This document shows, in pieces, positions 1 through 6,956 of a stretch of 12,762 bases of DNA (position 1 is its first letter; every line of letters begins with the position of its first letter). A program made the position numbers and the translations under genes. The notes beneath the pieces are model-generated. The model ran no database searches and was not told the origin of the DNA. It saw only the letters and a list, made by a program, of their open reading frames with translations. This DNA is from ZC4RG35 sp964571765. GTDB taxonomy: Bacteria; Actinomycetota; Acidimicrobiia; Spongiisociales; ZC4RG35. Location: contig CAZNDH010000039.1 of the NCBI GenBank assembly GCA_964571765.1, forward strand, positions 1 through 12,762, given 5' to 3'.

Positions 1-54
1 ATAAACCCCACCAGGTCCTTAGCCTGGCGCGTCTTCCAATTCCGCCACTCCGAC
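1..54 (-). tRNA. tRNA-Leu (anticodon AAG), partial, 3' part beyond the window edge
   Basis: Seen: read on the minus strand from 54, the sequence gives a 7-nt 5' acceptor strand GTCGGAG, then TG, a 3-bp D-stem (GCG/CGC) with a GG-containing D-loop, and a 5-bp anticodon stem CCAGG/CCTGG (plus 11-15 and 23-27). The 7-nt loop is CTAAGGA (22-16), so positions 34-36 are AAG. After the stem TGGGGTTTAT begins, which fits the long variable arm of a class II tRNA-Leu. The variable arm is incomplete; the T-arm and 3' acceptor strand lie outside the window. It starts 29 nt after the secG stop on the same strand, so shared transcription is possible. Identity as Leu is firm from the class II shape and the D-arm. 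The AAG anticodon would read CUU, or CUU/CUC/CUA if A34 is deaminated to inosine. Confidence 0.9.
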
Positions 55-83
55 AAGTGCGGCGGGGCGATTCTAGGGCCGGG

Positions 84-323
84 TCAGGCCAAGACGAAGG
101 TCAGGGCAAAGGTGCTGATCCCGAACAGGATGCCCACGATCACGGTGAGGCGGTCCAGGTTCCGCTCCACGATCGTCGACCCGGTGAGACCCGAGGTCGA
201 CATCCCGCCACCGAACACGTCCGACAACCCTCCACCGCGGCCCGAGTGTAGGAGCACCAAGGCGATCACCGCCAGGGACAAGATCACCTGAAAGACTATG
301 GCGAGTGCAGTGACGATTCTCAT
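84..323 (-). CDS. secG: SecG, preprotein translocase subunit
   Basis: Small integral membrane subunit of the SecYEG channel, which exports unfolded proteins; SecG assists SecA-driven movement. Seen: 79 residues with two hydrophobic helices (about 3-25 and 55-76). Between them lies the family signature: LLHSGRGGGLSDVFGGG, a serine/threonine/glycine-rich stretch, and ERNLDRLTVIVGILF. The reading frame extends upstream to an ATG at 359 (91 aa), but that would translate through a GC hairpin (351-335) and put the start inside a possible extended -10. The ATG at 323 also begins right at the first membrane helix, as in SecG proteins generally. No good Shine-Dalgarno is visible for either start. Position after the glycolysis genes and before a tRNA-Leu fits the actinobacterial order pgk-tpiA-secG. 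Confidence 0.93.
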   Translation of the reverse strand: MRIVTALAIVFQVILSLAVIALVLLHSGRGGGLSDVFGGGMSTSGLTGSTIVERNLDRLTVIVGILFGISTFALTFVLA

Positions 324-330
324 GACGTCG

Positions 331-351
331 AAAACCCCGCCGTCTGGCGGG
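331..351 (-). terminator. GC hairpin followed by a short T run, between gpmA and secG
   Basis: Minus-strand RNA would fold as CCCGCC (351-346), loop AGAC, GGCGGG (341-336), then G and TTTT (334-331). A 6-bp all-GC stem plus four U resembles a short intrinsic terminator for the gpmA transcript. It ends only 7 nt before the chosen secG ATG, so it could instead be a 5'-UTR hairpin of secG that affects expression. Which of the two is an inference; the fold itself is exact. Confidence 0.5.
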
Positions 352-357
352 TCTTCC

Positions 358-387
358 ATGGTACCAGCACCCGGAGAGAGACCCCAA
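358..387 (-). promoter_or_regulatory. possible secG promoter (extended -10)
   Basis: On the minus strand TGGTACCAT gives an extended -10 (TGn plus TACCAT at 363-358). Upstream at 387-382 is TTGGGG, a weak -35 candidate, with an 18-nt spacer. Transcription would begin near 351, the first base of the GC hairpin, leaving a leader of about 28 nt before the ATG at 323. The -10 hexamer matches TAnnnT, but the -35 is poor, so the assignment is tentative. Confidence 0.3.
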
Positions 388-449
388 GCTCCGTGGCGTG
401 AGCACCGCTGAGGGCCCCTCCGTCAGGGATGCCAACAGATCGAGGGAGG

Positions 450-1208
450 CTACGTCTCGGGCGGTGGGCTCGCCTGGCGGGCGACCGCCTCAGCGGCTGC
501 CTTGGCGGCCTCCTCATCTCCCAGGTACCCCGATGACAACGGCGCCATATCGTCGTCGAGCTCGTAAACCAGCGGGATCCCGGTGGGGATGTTGAGAGCC
601 ACCACCTCGTCGTCGCTCAACCCGTCGAGGTGTTTGACCAGAGCCCGCAGCGAGTTGCCATGGGCGACCACCAGCGGGGTGAGCCCCTGCTCGAGCTCGG
701 GGACGATTTCCTCGAACCAGTATGGCAACATCCGGTCGACGACATCGGCGAGGCACTCCGTCGCCGGCAGGTCCTCGGGGTCGACGTCGGCGTAGACCGG
801 GTCGTGTGACGGGTGACGCTCGTCGTCGAGCTCGAGCGCAGGCGGTGAGACGTCATACGATCGCCGCCATGCCAACACCTGGTCGTCGCCGTATTTGCTC
901 GCGGTCTCCACCTTGTCCAGACCCTGAAGATCCCCGTAGTGGCGCTCGTTGAGCCTCCAACTTCGCCTGGTTGGCAGATCACCCCAACCCCCTTCCTCCA
1001 GGGTGATGTCCGCGGTATCGATCGAGCGACGAAGGACCGAGGTGTGAACCACGTCGGGGGTCAGCCCGGCCTCTACGATCAGCCGGCCCGCCGCCCGAGC
1101 CTCCTCCTCTCCCTGCGGGGTGAGACCCACATCGGTCCAGCCGGTGAACCGGTTCTCCAGGTTCCAGGTCGATTGCCCGTGGCGCAGGAGTATCAGGGTG
1201 TGGGTCAT
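450..1208 (-). CDS. gpmA: 2,3-bisphosphoglycerate-dependent phosphoglycerate mutase
   Basis: Interconverts 3-phosphoglycerate and 2-phosphoglycerate in glycolysis/gluconeogenesis through a phosphohistidine. Seen: 252 residues, normal for the dPGM family. The N-terminal LLRHGQSTWN motif carries the phosphorylated His10. NRFTGWTDVGLT follows, then R61 in the LRRSIDTA motif, E88 in LNERHYGDLQG (acid/base residue), and the second catalytic histidine H183 in VVAHGNSLR. The C-terminal tail of about 20 residues is Ala/Glu-rich and ends PPPET, as is common for flexible GpmA tails. The ATG overlaps the tpiA stop by 4 nt (ATGA), and a GAGG lies 8 nt upstream inside tpiA, so translation is probably coupled to tpiA. 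Placement between tpiA and secG is not part of the usual actinobacterial cluster. Cytosolic. Identity is secure. Confidence 0.97.
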   Translation of the reverse strand: MTHTLILLRHGQSTWNLENRFTGWTDVGLTPQGEEEARAAGRLIVEAGLTPDVVHTSVLRRSIDTADITLEEGGWGDLPTRRSWRLNERHYGDLQGLDKVETASKYGDDQVLAWRRSYDVSPPALELDDERHPSHDPVYADVDPEDLPATECLADVVDRMLPYWFEEIVPELEQGLTPLVVAHGNSLRALVKHLDGLSDDEVVALNIPTGIPLVYELDDDMAPLSSGYLGDEEAAKAAAEAVARQASPPPET

Positions 1209-1972
1209 CGCCAGTACCTCACGATGGCGGCGAAACCATCAGGATCCAGCGAAGCACCCCCGACCAGACCTCCGTCGATATGGCGTTTGGCCATGAAGTC
1301 CTTGATGTTCCCGGCATTCACCGAACCACCGTAGAGCACCCGCACCGACTCGGCGACGTCGGTGCCGGCCAGGCTGCGCACCGTCTCCCGAACCACCTCG
1401 GTCATGAGACCGGCGTCTTCGGGCAGGGCGTGGCGCCCGGTGCCGATAGCCCACACCGGTTCGTAGGCGATGGCCAGTGACCCGATGTCATCCACCCGGG
1501 CGAGGCTGCCTTTCACCTGGGAGACCACCACCGCCTCCGCATCTCCGGCCTCACGCTGTTCCAGGGTCTCGCCGACACAGACGATGGGATGCATTCCGGC
1601 CGCGAGGACTGCCCGAGACTTCAGGCTGACCGTCTCGTCGGTCTCCCCGAAGTTCTGCCGTCGCTCAGAGTGGCCCACGATGACGTGGCGCACTCCCAGC
1701 TTGGCAAGCATCGGGGCAGAGACCTCACCGGTGAACGCGCCCTCCGGATCCCAGTGGACGTCTTGGGCCCCGAGCCCTATCCGCATGTGGTCCTGTTCGA
1801 TGACGATCTGCACCGAGCGCAGCGAAGTGAACGCCGGGGCGACCACCACCTCCACCCGGTCATAGTCCTCCGACTCGAGGCGGTAAGACAGCTTCTGGAC
1901 CATCTGGATCGCTTCGAGGTGGTTGGCATTCATCTTCCAGTTGCCCACCATCAGCGGTGTGCGGTCACTCAT
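1205..1972 (-). CDS. tpiA: triosephosphate isomerase
   Basis: Interconverts dihydroxyacetone phosphate and glyceraldehyde 3-phosphate. Seen: 255 residues from the ATG at 1972, the normal TIM length. Catalytic residues are all present: N11 and K13 in VGNWKMN, H101 in IVGHSERR, E171 in AYEPVWAIGTG. The flexible loop 6 follows E171, and the phosphate-binding LYGGSVNAGN and GGLVGGASLD motifs are near the C-terminus. The frame is open far upstream, but that stretch lies inside pgk. The ATG at 1972 overlaps the pgk stop as ATGA and has GGAAAG 9 nt before it; an in-frame ATG at 1981 is possible but would leave no spacer after GGAAAG. The end overlaps the gpmA start by 4 nt. Middle gene of a translationally coupled pgk-tpiA-gpmA unit. 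Confidence 0.97.
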   Translation of the reverse strand: MSDRTPLMVGNWKMNANHLEAIQMVQKLSYRLESEDYDRVEVVVAPAFTSLRSVQIVIEQDHMRIGLGAQDVHWDPEGAFTGEVSAPMLAKLGVRHVIVGHSERRQNFGETDETVSLKSRAVLAAGMHPIVCVGETLEQREAGDAEAVVVSQVKGSLARVDDIGSLAIAYEPVWAIGTGRHALPEDAGLMTEVVRETVRSLAGTDVAESVRVLYGGSVNAGNIKDFMAKRHIDGGLVGGASLDPDGFAAIVRYWR

Positions 1973-3126
1973 GTGACCCATCTTTCCAGAACGGCCACCC
2001 CGGGAAGAACCCGGCCTTCGAGGAGCTCCAGTCCGGCCCCCCCACCGGTGGAGACATGGGAAACCGAGTCCTCCATACCTAGTTCCCGCAACGCCGCCAC
2101 AGAGTCGCCACCTCCGATGGCGGTGAACCCGGGGCAATCCCCCATCGCCTGAGCCACCGTCTCGGTGCCCGATCGGAAGGACTCCCACTCGAAGACGCCC
2201 ATAGGGCCGTTCCAGAAGACACTCCCCGCTTTCCGGATGACCTCGGCGAAGCGATCGGCTGTCTCCGGTCCGATGTCGAGTCCCATGTGATCCACACCGA
2301 TCCGGTCCGATGGAACCGTCGTCGCCTCAGCGTCCTCGGCGAAACGATCACCGGTAACGACGTCTTCGGGGAGGAGGATCCTCCCCGATGCTTCGGCGAG
2401 GACATCGCCCACACTCTCCACCATCGTCTCCTCCACCAGCGAGGACCCCACTTCGAGCCCTTGGGCCCGGAGAAAGGTGAAGCACATCCCGCCACCGATG
2501 AGCATCCAGTCCACCTTGGGAAGGAGGTTGCGGATCACCCCTAATTTGTCGGAGACCTTGGCCCCACCCAGGACCACCACGTAGGGCCGCTCTGGATCGC
2601 CGAGAAACCGCCCCAGGGCGGCCAACTCGGAATGAAGCAGGGGGCCTGCCACCGATCTGACGAGACCGGCGACGCCGACCGTGGAGCTATGGGCCCGATG
2701 AACCGAGCCAAAGGCGTCCTGGACGAAGAGCTCGTGACCCGAGGCGAGCTGGTTGGCGGTTACCGGGTCGTTGTCGGTTTCCCCGGGGAGAAAGCGGGTG
2801 TTTTCCAGTACGGCGATCCCCTCGGTCGTCTCCCCACCGAACCCGACCCTGACGTCGGTCAGCTCTGCCATCCGCGCAGCTACCGGCCGCATCGACAAGG
2901 AGGGGTCGCTGCCCTTCGGTCGTCCCAGATGGGAGCACACGGTGACCCGGGCCCCTCCCTCGACGAGACCCTCCAGGGTGGGCAAGGCGGCCCTGATCCT
3001 GAAGTCGTCGGCCACCGCACCCCGATCCAGGGGCACGTTGAGGTCGGAACGCACCAGGACGCTCAAACCGGCGACGTCTACGTCGTCGAGAGTGAGATAC
3101 CGCTTCGTGCCACCGCCTCCTGTCAC
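1969..3126 (-). CDS. pgk: phosphoglycerate kinase (5' end uncertain)
   Basis: Transfers phosphate between 1,3-bisphosphoglycerate and ADP, making ATP in glycolysis. Seen: 385 residues from a GTG at 3126, close to the usual 390-400. N-domain substrate motifs are VLVRSDLNVPLD (about 23-34; the family usually has VRVDFNVP), SHLGRPKG and ENTRFLPGE. The C-domain nucleotide motifs are LGGAKVSDKLGV, GPETADRF, NGPMGVFE, GGGDSVAA and STGGGAGLELLEG. The start is odd: no ribosome site precedes the GTG, yet a perfect AGGAGG lies inside the frame at 3121-3116. The in-frame codon 7 nt after it is ACG (3108), which would give MKRYLTLDD, a typical Pgk N-terminus. A TAGGCT -10-like hexamer at 3141-3136 would start the RNA close to the GTG. 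First gene of the pgk-tpiA-gpmA unit. Confidence 0.96.
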   Translation of the reverse strand: MTGGGGTKRYLTLDDVDVAGLSVLVRSDLNVPLDRGAVADDFRIRAALPTLEGLVEGGARVTVCSHLGRPKGSDPSLSMRPVAARMAELTDVRVGFGGETTEGIAVLENTRFLPGETDNDPVTANQLASGHELFVQDAFGSVHRAHSSTVGVAGLVRSVAGPLLHSELAALGRFLGDPERPYVVVLGGAKVSDKLGVIRNLLPKVDWMLIGGGMCFTFLRAQGLEVGSSLVEETMVESVGDVLAEASGRILLPEDVVTGDRFAEDAEATTVPSDRIGVDHMGLDIGPETADRFAEVIRKAGSVFWNGPMGVFEWESFRSGTETVAQAMGDCPGFTAIGGGDSVAALRELGMEDSVSHVSTGGGAGLELLEGRVLPGVAVLERWVT

Positions 3127-3269
3127 TTGTGCGCGAGCCTAGAGGCCATGGTGAGGCTTCAGGCCGCCCTCCGGTGGCCGTTAGCTCTCCTAGGAAGTAC
3201 ACCATCATGGGACAGGCGACATCCTCCGAACTCCGCCACCCTTCCGAGATGCGGGGGGACTACTGGTGA
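3127..3269. other. 143-nt intergenic gap where whiA and gap are usually found
   Basis: No coding sequence is convincing here. It holds a TAGGCT -10-like hexamer on the minus strand (3141-3136) just before pgk. It also holds an inverted repeat, GGCCGCC (3162-3168) / GGTGGCC (3173-3179), with a CTCC loop that pairs fully (one G-U) in plus-strand RNA and with one A-C mismatch in minus-strand RNA. A 10-bp perfect palindrome GGTGATCACC (3265-3274) overlaps the yvcK stop. No recognised riboswitch or remnant of whiA or gap was seen. A short ATG frame at 3208 runs on into pgk out of frame and looks spurious. Confidence 0.6.
3136..3141 (-). promoter_or_regulatory. possible -10 element of the pgk operon (TAGGCT)
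   Basis: TAGGCT fits the actinobacterial TAnnnT -10 pattern. It ends 9 nt before the GTG at 3126, so the RNA would begin at or within a few bases of that codon, followed by AGGAGG at 3121-3116. No matching -35 hexamer is obvious. The gap between yvcK and pgk gives room for a separate glycolysis promoter. Weak by itself. Confidence 0.3.
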
Positions 3270-4241
3270 TCACCCCGGAGCGGTCCACAGCTCCTCGAGG
3301 ATTCGACCCAGCTTGACCGGGTCGTGAGCCGGCCAGTCGGCGTCATGGTCGACCACGTCGGCGGTGACCACCCGCCACCCGTACTGGGCAGCGCTAGCCG
3401 AGTCGACGGTCACCGCGTCGTGGCCAGGTGGAACCGTCAGTGGGCCATCGTGAACCACCACCACCCCTGGACCCTCGATCCCGGCATGAACTCGAAGCGC
3501 ATGAAGGTGGTCGCCCCCGGTGAGCCCCAAGGTCTCCCCGTCCTGGGTGACCAGGTTGACCACGAACACCCTCTGAGCGGGCGAACTGAGGACCGCTGGG
3601 GCGAGCATGGGCACCATCAGCGCCGGGATCAGCGAGGTGTACAGGCTTCCCGGGCCGATCACGATCTGGTCCGCCCCGGCCACCGCCGCCAACGCGTGCC
3701 GGCTCGCCGGGGTGTCCGAGGGCTCGATGGAGAGCCGGCTGATCGTCCCCCGGGAACGGGCGATCGCCCCCTGGCCCACCACCTCACGATCATCGACGAC
3801 CGCCTTCAGGGTCAAGGGATCCTCGGCAACCGGGATCACCCGGCCCAGGGCGCCCAACATCCGCTCGGCAGTGGCCACGGCGGAGGAGAAGTCGCCGAGG
3901 ATGTCGGTCAGGGCGACAAGGATCAGATTGCCCAGTGAGTGCTCGGCGATGTCGCCGTCACGGAAGCGATGGGCGAACAACTCCGACCACAGGCTGGGTT
4001 CGGGAGTGAGGGCGAGGAGGCAGCGGCGCACGTCGCCTGGCGGCGGGATGCCCAGCTCGGTGAGCCGTCCCGAAGACCCCCCGTCGTCTGCCACGGTCAC
4101 CAAGGCGCAGATGTCGCCGGCAAAGGTCTGAATCGCCTCCAGTGCTGCTGCCTGACCGTGTCCTCCACCGATGGCGACCACCGACGGACCCTGGGGGTCG
4201 AGCAGCAAGGGCTCGAGCGCAGTCTCGGTATCGGTCCTCAC
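3270..4241 (-). CDS. yvcK: YvcK/CofD-like gluconeogenesis factor (UDP-sugar-binding regulator)
   Basis: YvcK proteins have a CofD-like Rossmann fold, bind UDP-sugars and regulate carbon flow towards cell-wall precursors; in mycobacteria the orthologue (CuvA) is needed for peptidoglycan homeostasis. Seen: 323 residues from the GTG at 4241, like the Bacillus protein. VVAIGGGHGQ at 21-30 is the glycine-rich nucleotide loop, followed by VTVADDGGSSGRL (48-60), PPPGDVRRCLLAL, EHSLGNLILVAL and IVIGPGSLYTSLIPAL. The residue after GGGHG is Gln where Leu is more usual. The GTG overlaps the rapZ stop as GTGA. A longer frame to 4346 lies entirely inside rapZ and has no family-like sequence, so it was not used. 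In most Actinobacteria whiA follows; here pgk follows after a 143-nt gap. Confidence 0.94.
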   Translation of the reverse strand: MRTDTETALEPLLLDPQGPSVVAIGGGHGQAAALEAIQTFAGDICALVTVADDGGSSGRLTELGIPPPGDVRRCLLALTPEPSLWSELFAHRFRDGDIAEHSLGNLILVALTDILGDFSSAVATAERMLGALGRVIPVAEDPLTLKAVVDDREVVGQGAIARSRGTISRLSIEPSDTPASRHALAAVAGADQIVIGPGSLYTSLIPALMVPMLAPAVLSSPAQRVFVVNLVTQDGETLGLTGGDHLHALRVHAGIEGPGVVVVHDGPLTVPPGHDAVTVDSASAAQYGWRVVTADVVDHDADWPAHDPVKLGRILEELWTAPG

Positions 4242-5110
4242 CTCTCGATGTCCCGATGCCGCACCGAGGCCTGCACACCGTGGCGGGCGAGTCGCCGGGC
4301 AAGCTCCTCGGCGATGGCCACCGAGCGATGATGGCCCCCGGTACACCCGATCCCGATGGCCAGGTATGACTTGGCCTCGGACTCGAACCGCGGAATCAGA
4401 AACTCCAGCAGTTCGTCGACTCGCTCGACGAACTGCTCGGCGCCCTCGGCCCCGAGGACATACTCGCGGACCACGGTGTCGGTGCCTACGAGGTCACGAA
4501 GGTCGGGAACCCAATGGGGATTGGGAAGGAAGCGCACGTCGAAGAGGAGGTCGAGATCACGAGGAGTCCCGTGCTTGAAGCCGAAAGACCTGATCGACAC
4601 CCTCATCGGACGGGGAGCCTCCGTCTCGCTGAACATCGCGGTGACCCGGTCGCGCAGATCATGCACGTTCAACGACGAGGTATCGATGACCACATCGGCC
4701 ATCTCCCGGAGTTCATCGAGCACCTCCCGCTCGGCAGCGATCGACTCGGCGATGGTGTCCAGCCCCAGGGGATGGGGACGGCGGTTCTCCTCGTAGCGCC
4801 CGATGATCACGTCGTCGTCGGCATCGATGAACACCACCCGGGTGATGACGTTGTCCCTCCCCAGAGACATCATCGCCTCCTTGAGCTCGTCGATAGGAAG
4901 CCCTCCTCGGGAGTCGATGACCACCGCCAGATGGACGTGCTCCTCGGGGATGTCATGGGACTCGACAGCCGACTCGAGGAGGGCAGGTGGCAGGTTGTCG
5001 ATGACCACGTAGCCCAGGTCCTCGAGGATCTTGGCGACACTGGAACGCCCGGCACCGGACATGCCGGTGACAACGAGCACATGGGGGGCGTCGGTGGCAG
5101 GCAGCTCCAT
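4238..5110 (-). CDS. rapZ: RapZ/YvcJ-family P-loop nucleotide-binding protein
   Basis: RapZ in E. coli is an RNA-binding adaptor that directs decay of the small RNA GlmZ and so controls glucosamine-6-phosphate synthesis. In Gram-positive bacteria the YvcJ/RapZ protein is a nucleotide-hydrolysing partner of YvcK. Seen: 290 residues. The N-terminal kinase-like domain has a Walker A GMSGAGRS at 16-23, DNLPP at 38-42, VIDSRGG near 65 and RPHPLG. The C-terminal domain has SFGFKHG, DLLFDVRFLPNPHW and GCTGGHHRSVAIAE, with C256, H261 and R262 matching the conserved Cys/His/Arg of the family. The Walker lysine position is Arg, which is normal in this family. It starts 13 nt after uvrC with a GAGG Shine-Dalgarno 7 nt before the ATG, and its stop overlaps the yvcK start by 4 nt. 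No GlmZ-like RNA was seen, and the RNA role should not be assumed here. Confidence 0.95.
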   Translation of the reverse strand: MELPATDAPHVLVVTGMSGAGRSSVAKILEDLGYVVIDNLPPALLESAVESHDIPEEHVHLAVVIDSRGGLPIDELKEAMMSLGRDNVITRVVFIDADDDVIIGRYEENRRPHPLGLDTIAESIAAEREVLDELREMADVVIDTSSLNVHDLRDRVTAMFSETEAPRPMRVSIRSFGFKHGTPRDLDLLFDVRFLPNPHWVPDLRDLVGTDTVVREYVLGAEGAEQFVERVDELLEFLIPRFESEAKSYLAIGIGCTGGHHRSVAIAEELARRLARHGVQASVRHRDIER

Positions 5111-5123
5111 GGCTTCCCTCGAA

Positions 5124-6950
5124 TTATTCGTGGAGGGCAGAGTACAGGTCGGCAGCCACCGGCCCGGGCACCACTCGGGCCAACTCGTCGACCCCGGCCT
5201 GGCGCATCCTCTTCAACGAGCCAAAGTGCTTGATCAGGTCCCGTTTGCGTTTGGGGCCCACCCCGGGGACATCGTCGAGGACGGAGTCGACCATCGACTT
5301 GGACCGGAGCTGCTGGTGGTATGCCAGGGCGAATCGGTGTGCCTCGTCCCGGACCTGCTGCAACAGGTAGAGAGCGTCGGCGTCCCTGGGGATCCGGAGT
5401 GGCTCGGGATCGCCGGGAAGAAAGACCTCCTCCATCCGCTTTGCCAAGCCGATGACCGGTATGTCCAGGTCGAGCTCGTCGAGCACCTTGACCGCTCGCC
5501 CCAGCTGACCGGGACCGCCATCTATCACCACCAGGCTGGGCGGATAGGCAAACCTGCCTTGCTCGGGCAGGGGGCGATCTCGATCCCGCAGGTAAGCCCG
5601 GAAGCGGCGCCGGATGGTCTCCTCCATCGAGGCGAAGTCGTCCTGGCCCTCCACGTTGCGGATCTTGAACCGCCGATACTCCCCACGTTTGGGAAGCCCG
5701 TCTTCGAGGACCACCATCGAGGCCACGGTGTTGGTCCCCTGGAGGGTGGATACGTCGTAGGCCTCGATCCGCAGCGGAGCCCGGGAGAGCCCGAGCTCCT
5801 CCTGGAGTGACCTCAGCGCCTTGGCCCGGGCGTTGTGGTCGCGTTGGCGGCTCATGCGATGCCGGGCGAAGGCTTCGGCGGCGTTGGTCGCCGCGGTCTC
5901 CATGAGTCGCCTCTTGCTTCCCCGTTGCGGTACCCGCAGCCCCACTTTCGAGCCTCTGGACTCTGCCAGCCACTCTTCGAGCAACCCGGCCTCGGCCGGC
6001 TCAACCGACACCAGGACCTCCCGAGGCGGCGGCTCCTCGCCATAGAGCTGCAGAATGACCCGGGCCATCAGTTCCGCGTCGTCGAGATCCTCGACCCGGT
6101 CGACGATCAGCCCCCGACGACCCACCACCCTTCCCCTCCTCACGTTGAGAACCTGGAAGGCCGATTCCAATTGGTCACCATGGAAAGCCACCAAGTCGAA
6201 GTCCTCGGGCCGTTCGGTGACCACCTCCTGACGCAGCATCGCCCGGCGAACGTCCTCGATTCGGTCACGATGGCGAGCGGCGAGCTCGAACTCCTCCCGC
6301 CCGGCTGCCTCCCACATCAGCTGCTCGAGGTCGGCGAGCACCCCCTCGGTGTCACCGTTAAGGAAGGCAGCCAGCCCCTCGACCATCCCGGCGTAGGCAT
6401 CTGGCTCCACCGCCGAGATGCACGGCCCCGAGCACTTTTCGATGTGGAATAGGAGGCAGGGCCTACCCTGGTTGCGCTGACGCTCGAACAGGGCATTTGA
6501 GCAGGTGCGCACCGGGAAGGTGCGGAGGAGCTGGTCGAGGGTCTTCCGGATCGCGTAGGTGTGGGCGTAGGGCCCGAAGTACTCGTTGCCCTTGCGCTTC
6601 TTTCCCCGGGTGACCAAGGCCTGGGGCCATTCCTGGGTCCGGGTGATCATCAGATAGGGGTAGGACTTGTCGTCGACCAATCTGATGTTGAACCGGGGCC
6701 GATGCTGCTTGATCAGCGAGTATTCCAGCATCAGGGCTGCCACTTCGGAGTCGGTGATGATCCACTCCACGGTTCGGGCGGCATCGACCATTGCCTGGGT
6801 GCGCAGGTGGAGCCCGGCGCCGAAATAGGACATCACCCTGCCCCGGAGGCTCTTCGCCTTACCCGCATATATCACCTTTCCATGCTGATCACGGAACAGA
6901 TAGGCGCCGGGCTTGACCGGGATGTCGCCTGATCGAGGCCTTTCGAACAT
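5124..6950 (-). CDS. uvrC: UvrC, excinuclease ABC nuclease subunit
   Basis: UvrC cuts DNA on both sides of bulky lesions that UvrA/UvrB have marked. Seen: 608 residues, the normal length. The GIY-YIG nuclease (about 10-95) has GAYLFRD, VIYAGKAKSLRGR, with Y28, R38, E76 and N88 as 3'-incision residues. Four cysteines C150, C165, C173 and C177 match the reported iron-sulfur cluster ligands. A UVR helix pair (about 205-240) contacts UvrB. The RNase H-like 5'-incision domain has EAYDVST, VIDGGPGQLG and DEAHRFALAYH, followed by helix-hairpin-helix motifs (VPGVGPKRKRDLIKHFGS). A GTG at 6953 directly before the ATG is an equally possible start; the ribosome site is only GAGG abutting it. It follows the methyltransferase by a few bases and precedes rapZ by 13 nt, so it is probably part of one operon. 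No LexA box was seen before it. Confidence 0.97.
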   Translation of the reverse strand: MFERPRSGDIPVKPGAYLFRDQHGKVIYAGKAKSLRGRVMSYFGAGLHLRTQAMVDAARTVEWIITDSEVAALMLEYSLIKQHRPRFNIRLVDDKSYPYLMITRTQEWPQALVTRGKKRKGNEYFGPYAHTYAIRKTLDQLLRTFPVRTCSNALFERQRNQGRPCLLFHIEKCSGPCISAVEPDAYAGMVEGLAAFLNGDTEGVLADLEQLMWEAAGREEFELAARHRDRIEDVRRAMLRQEVVTERPEDFDLVAFHGDQLESAFQVLNVRRGRVVGRRGLIVDRVEDLDDAELMARVILQLYGEEPPPREVLVSVEPAEAGLLEEWLAESRGSKVGLRVPQRGSKRRLMETAATNAAEAFARHRMSRQRDHNARAKALRSLQEELGLSRAPLRIEAYDVSTLQGTNTVASMVVLEDGLPKRGEYRRFKIRNVEGQDDFASMEETIRRRFRAYLRDRDRPLPEQGRFAYPPSLVVIDGGPGQLGRAVKVLDELDLDIPVIGLAKRMEEVFLPGDPEPLRIPRDADALYLLQQVRDEAHRFALAYHQQLRSKSMVDSVLDDVPGVGPKRKRDLIKHFGSLKRMRQAGVDELARVVPGPVAADLYSALHE

Positions 6951-6956
6951 CACCTC

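Noticed and set aside
2632..3327. Plus-strand reading frame of 231 aa opposite pgk
   Set aside because: Antisense to pgk with no recognisable motifs; its composition is typical of a shadow frame.
4284..4346. Longer yvcK start at 4346 (358 aa)
   Set aside because: The extra residues lie wholly within rapZ and do not look like YvcK; the GTG at 4241 overlapping the rapZ stop gives the normal length.
4870..5973. Long minus-strand reading frame (367 aa) across uvrC and rapZ
   Set aside because: It is an out-of-frame shadow. The uvrC and rapZ frames carry all known motifs, while this frame is Arg/Pro/Gly-rich low-complexity sequence as expected from GC-rich DNA.
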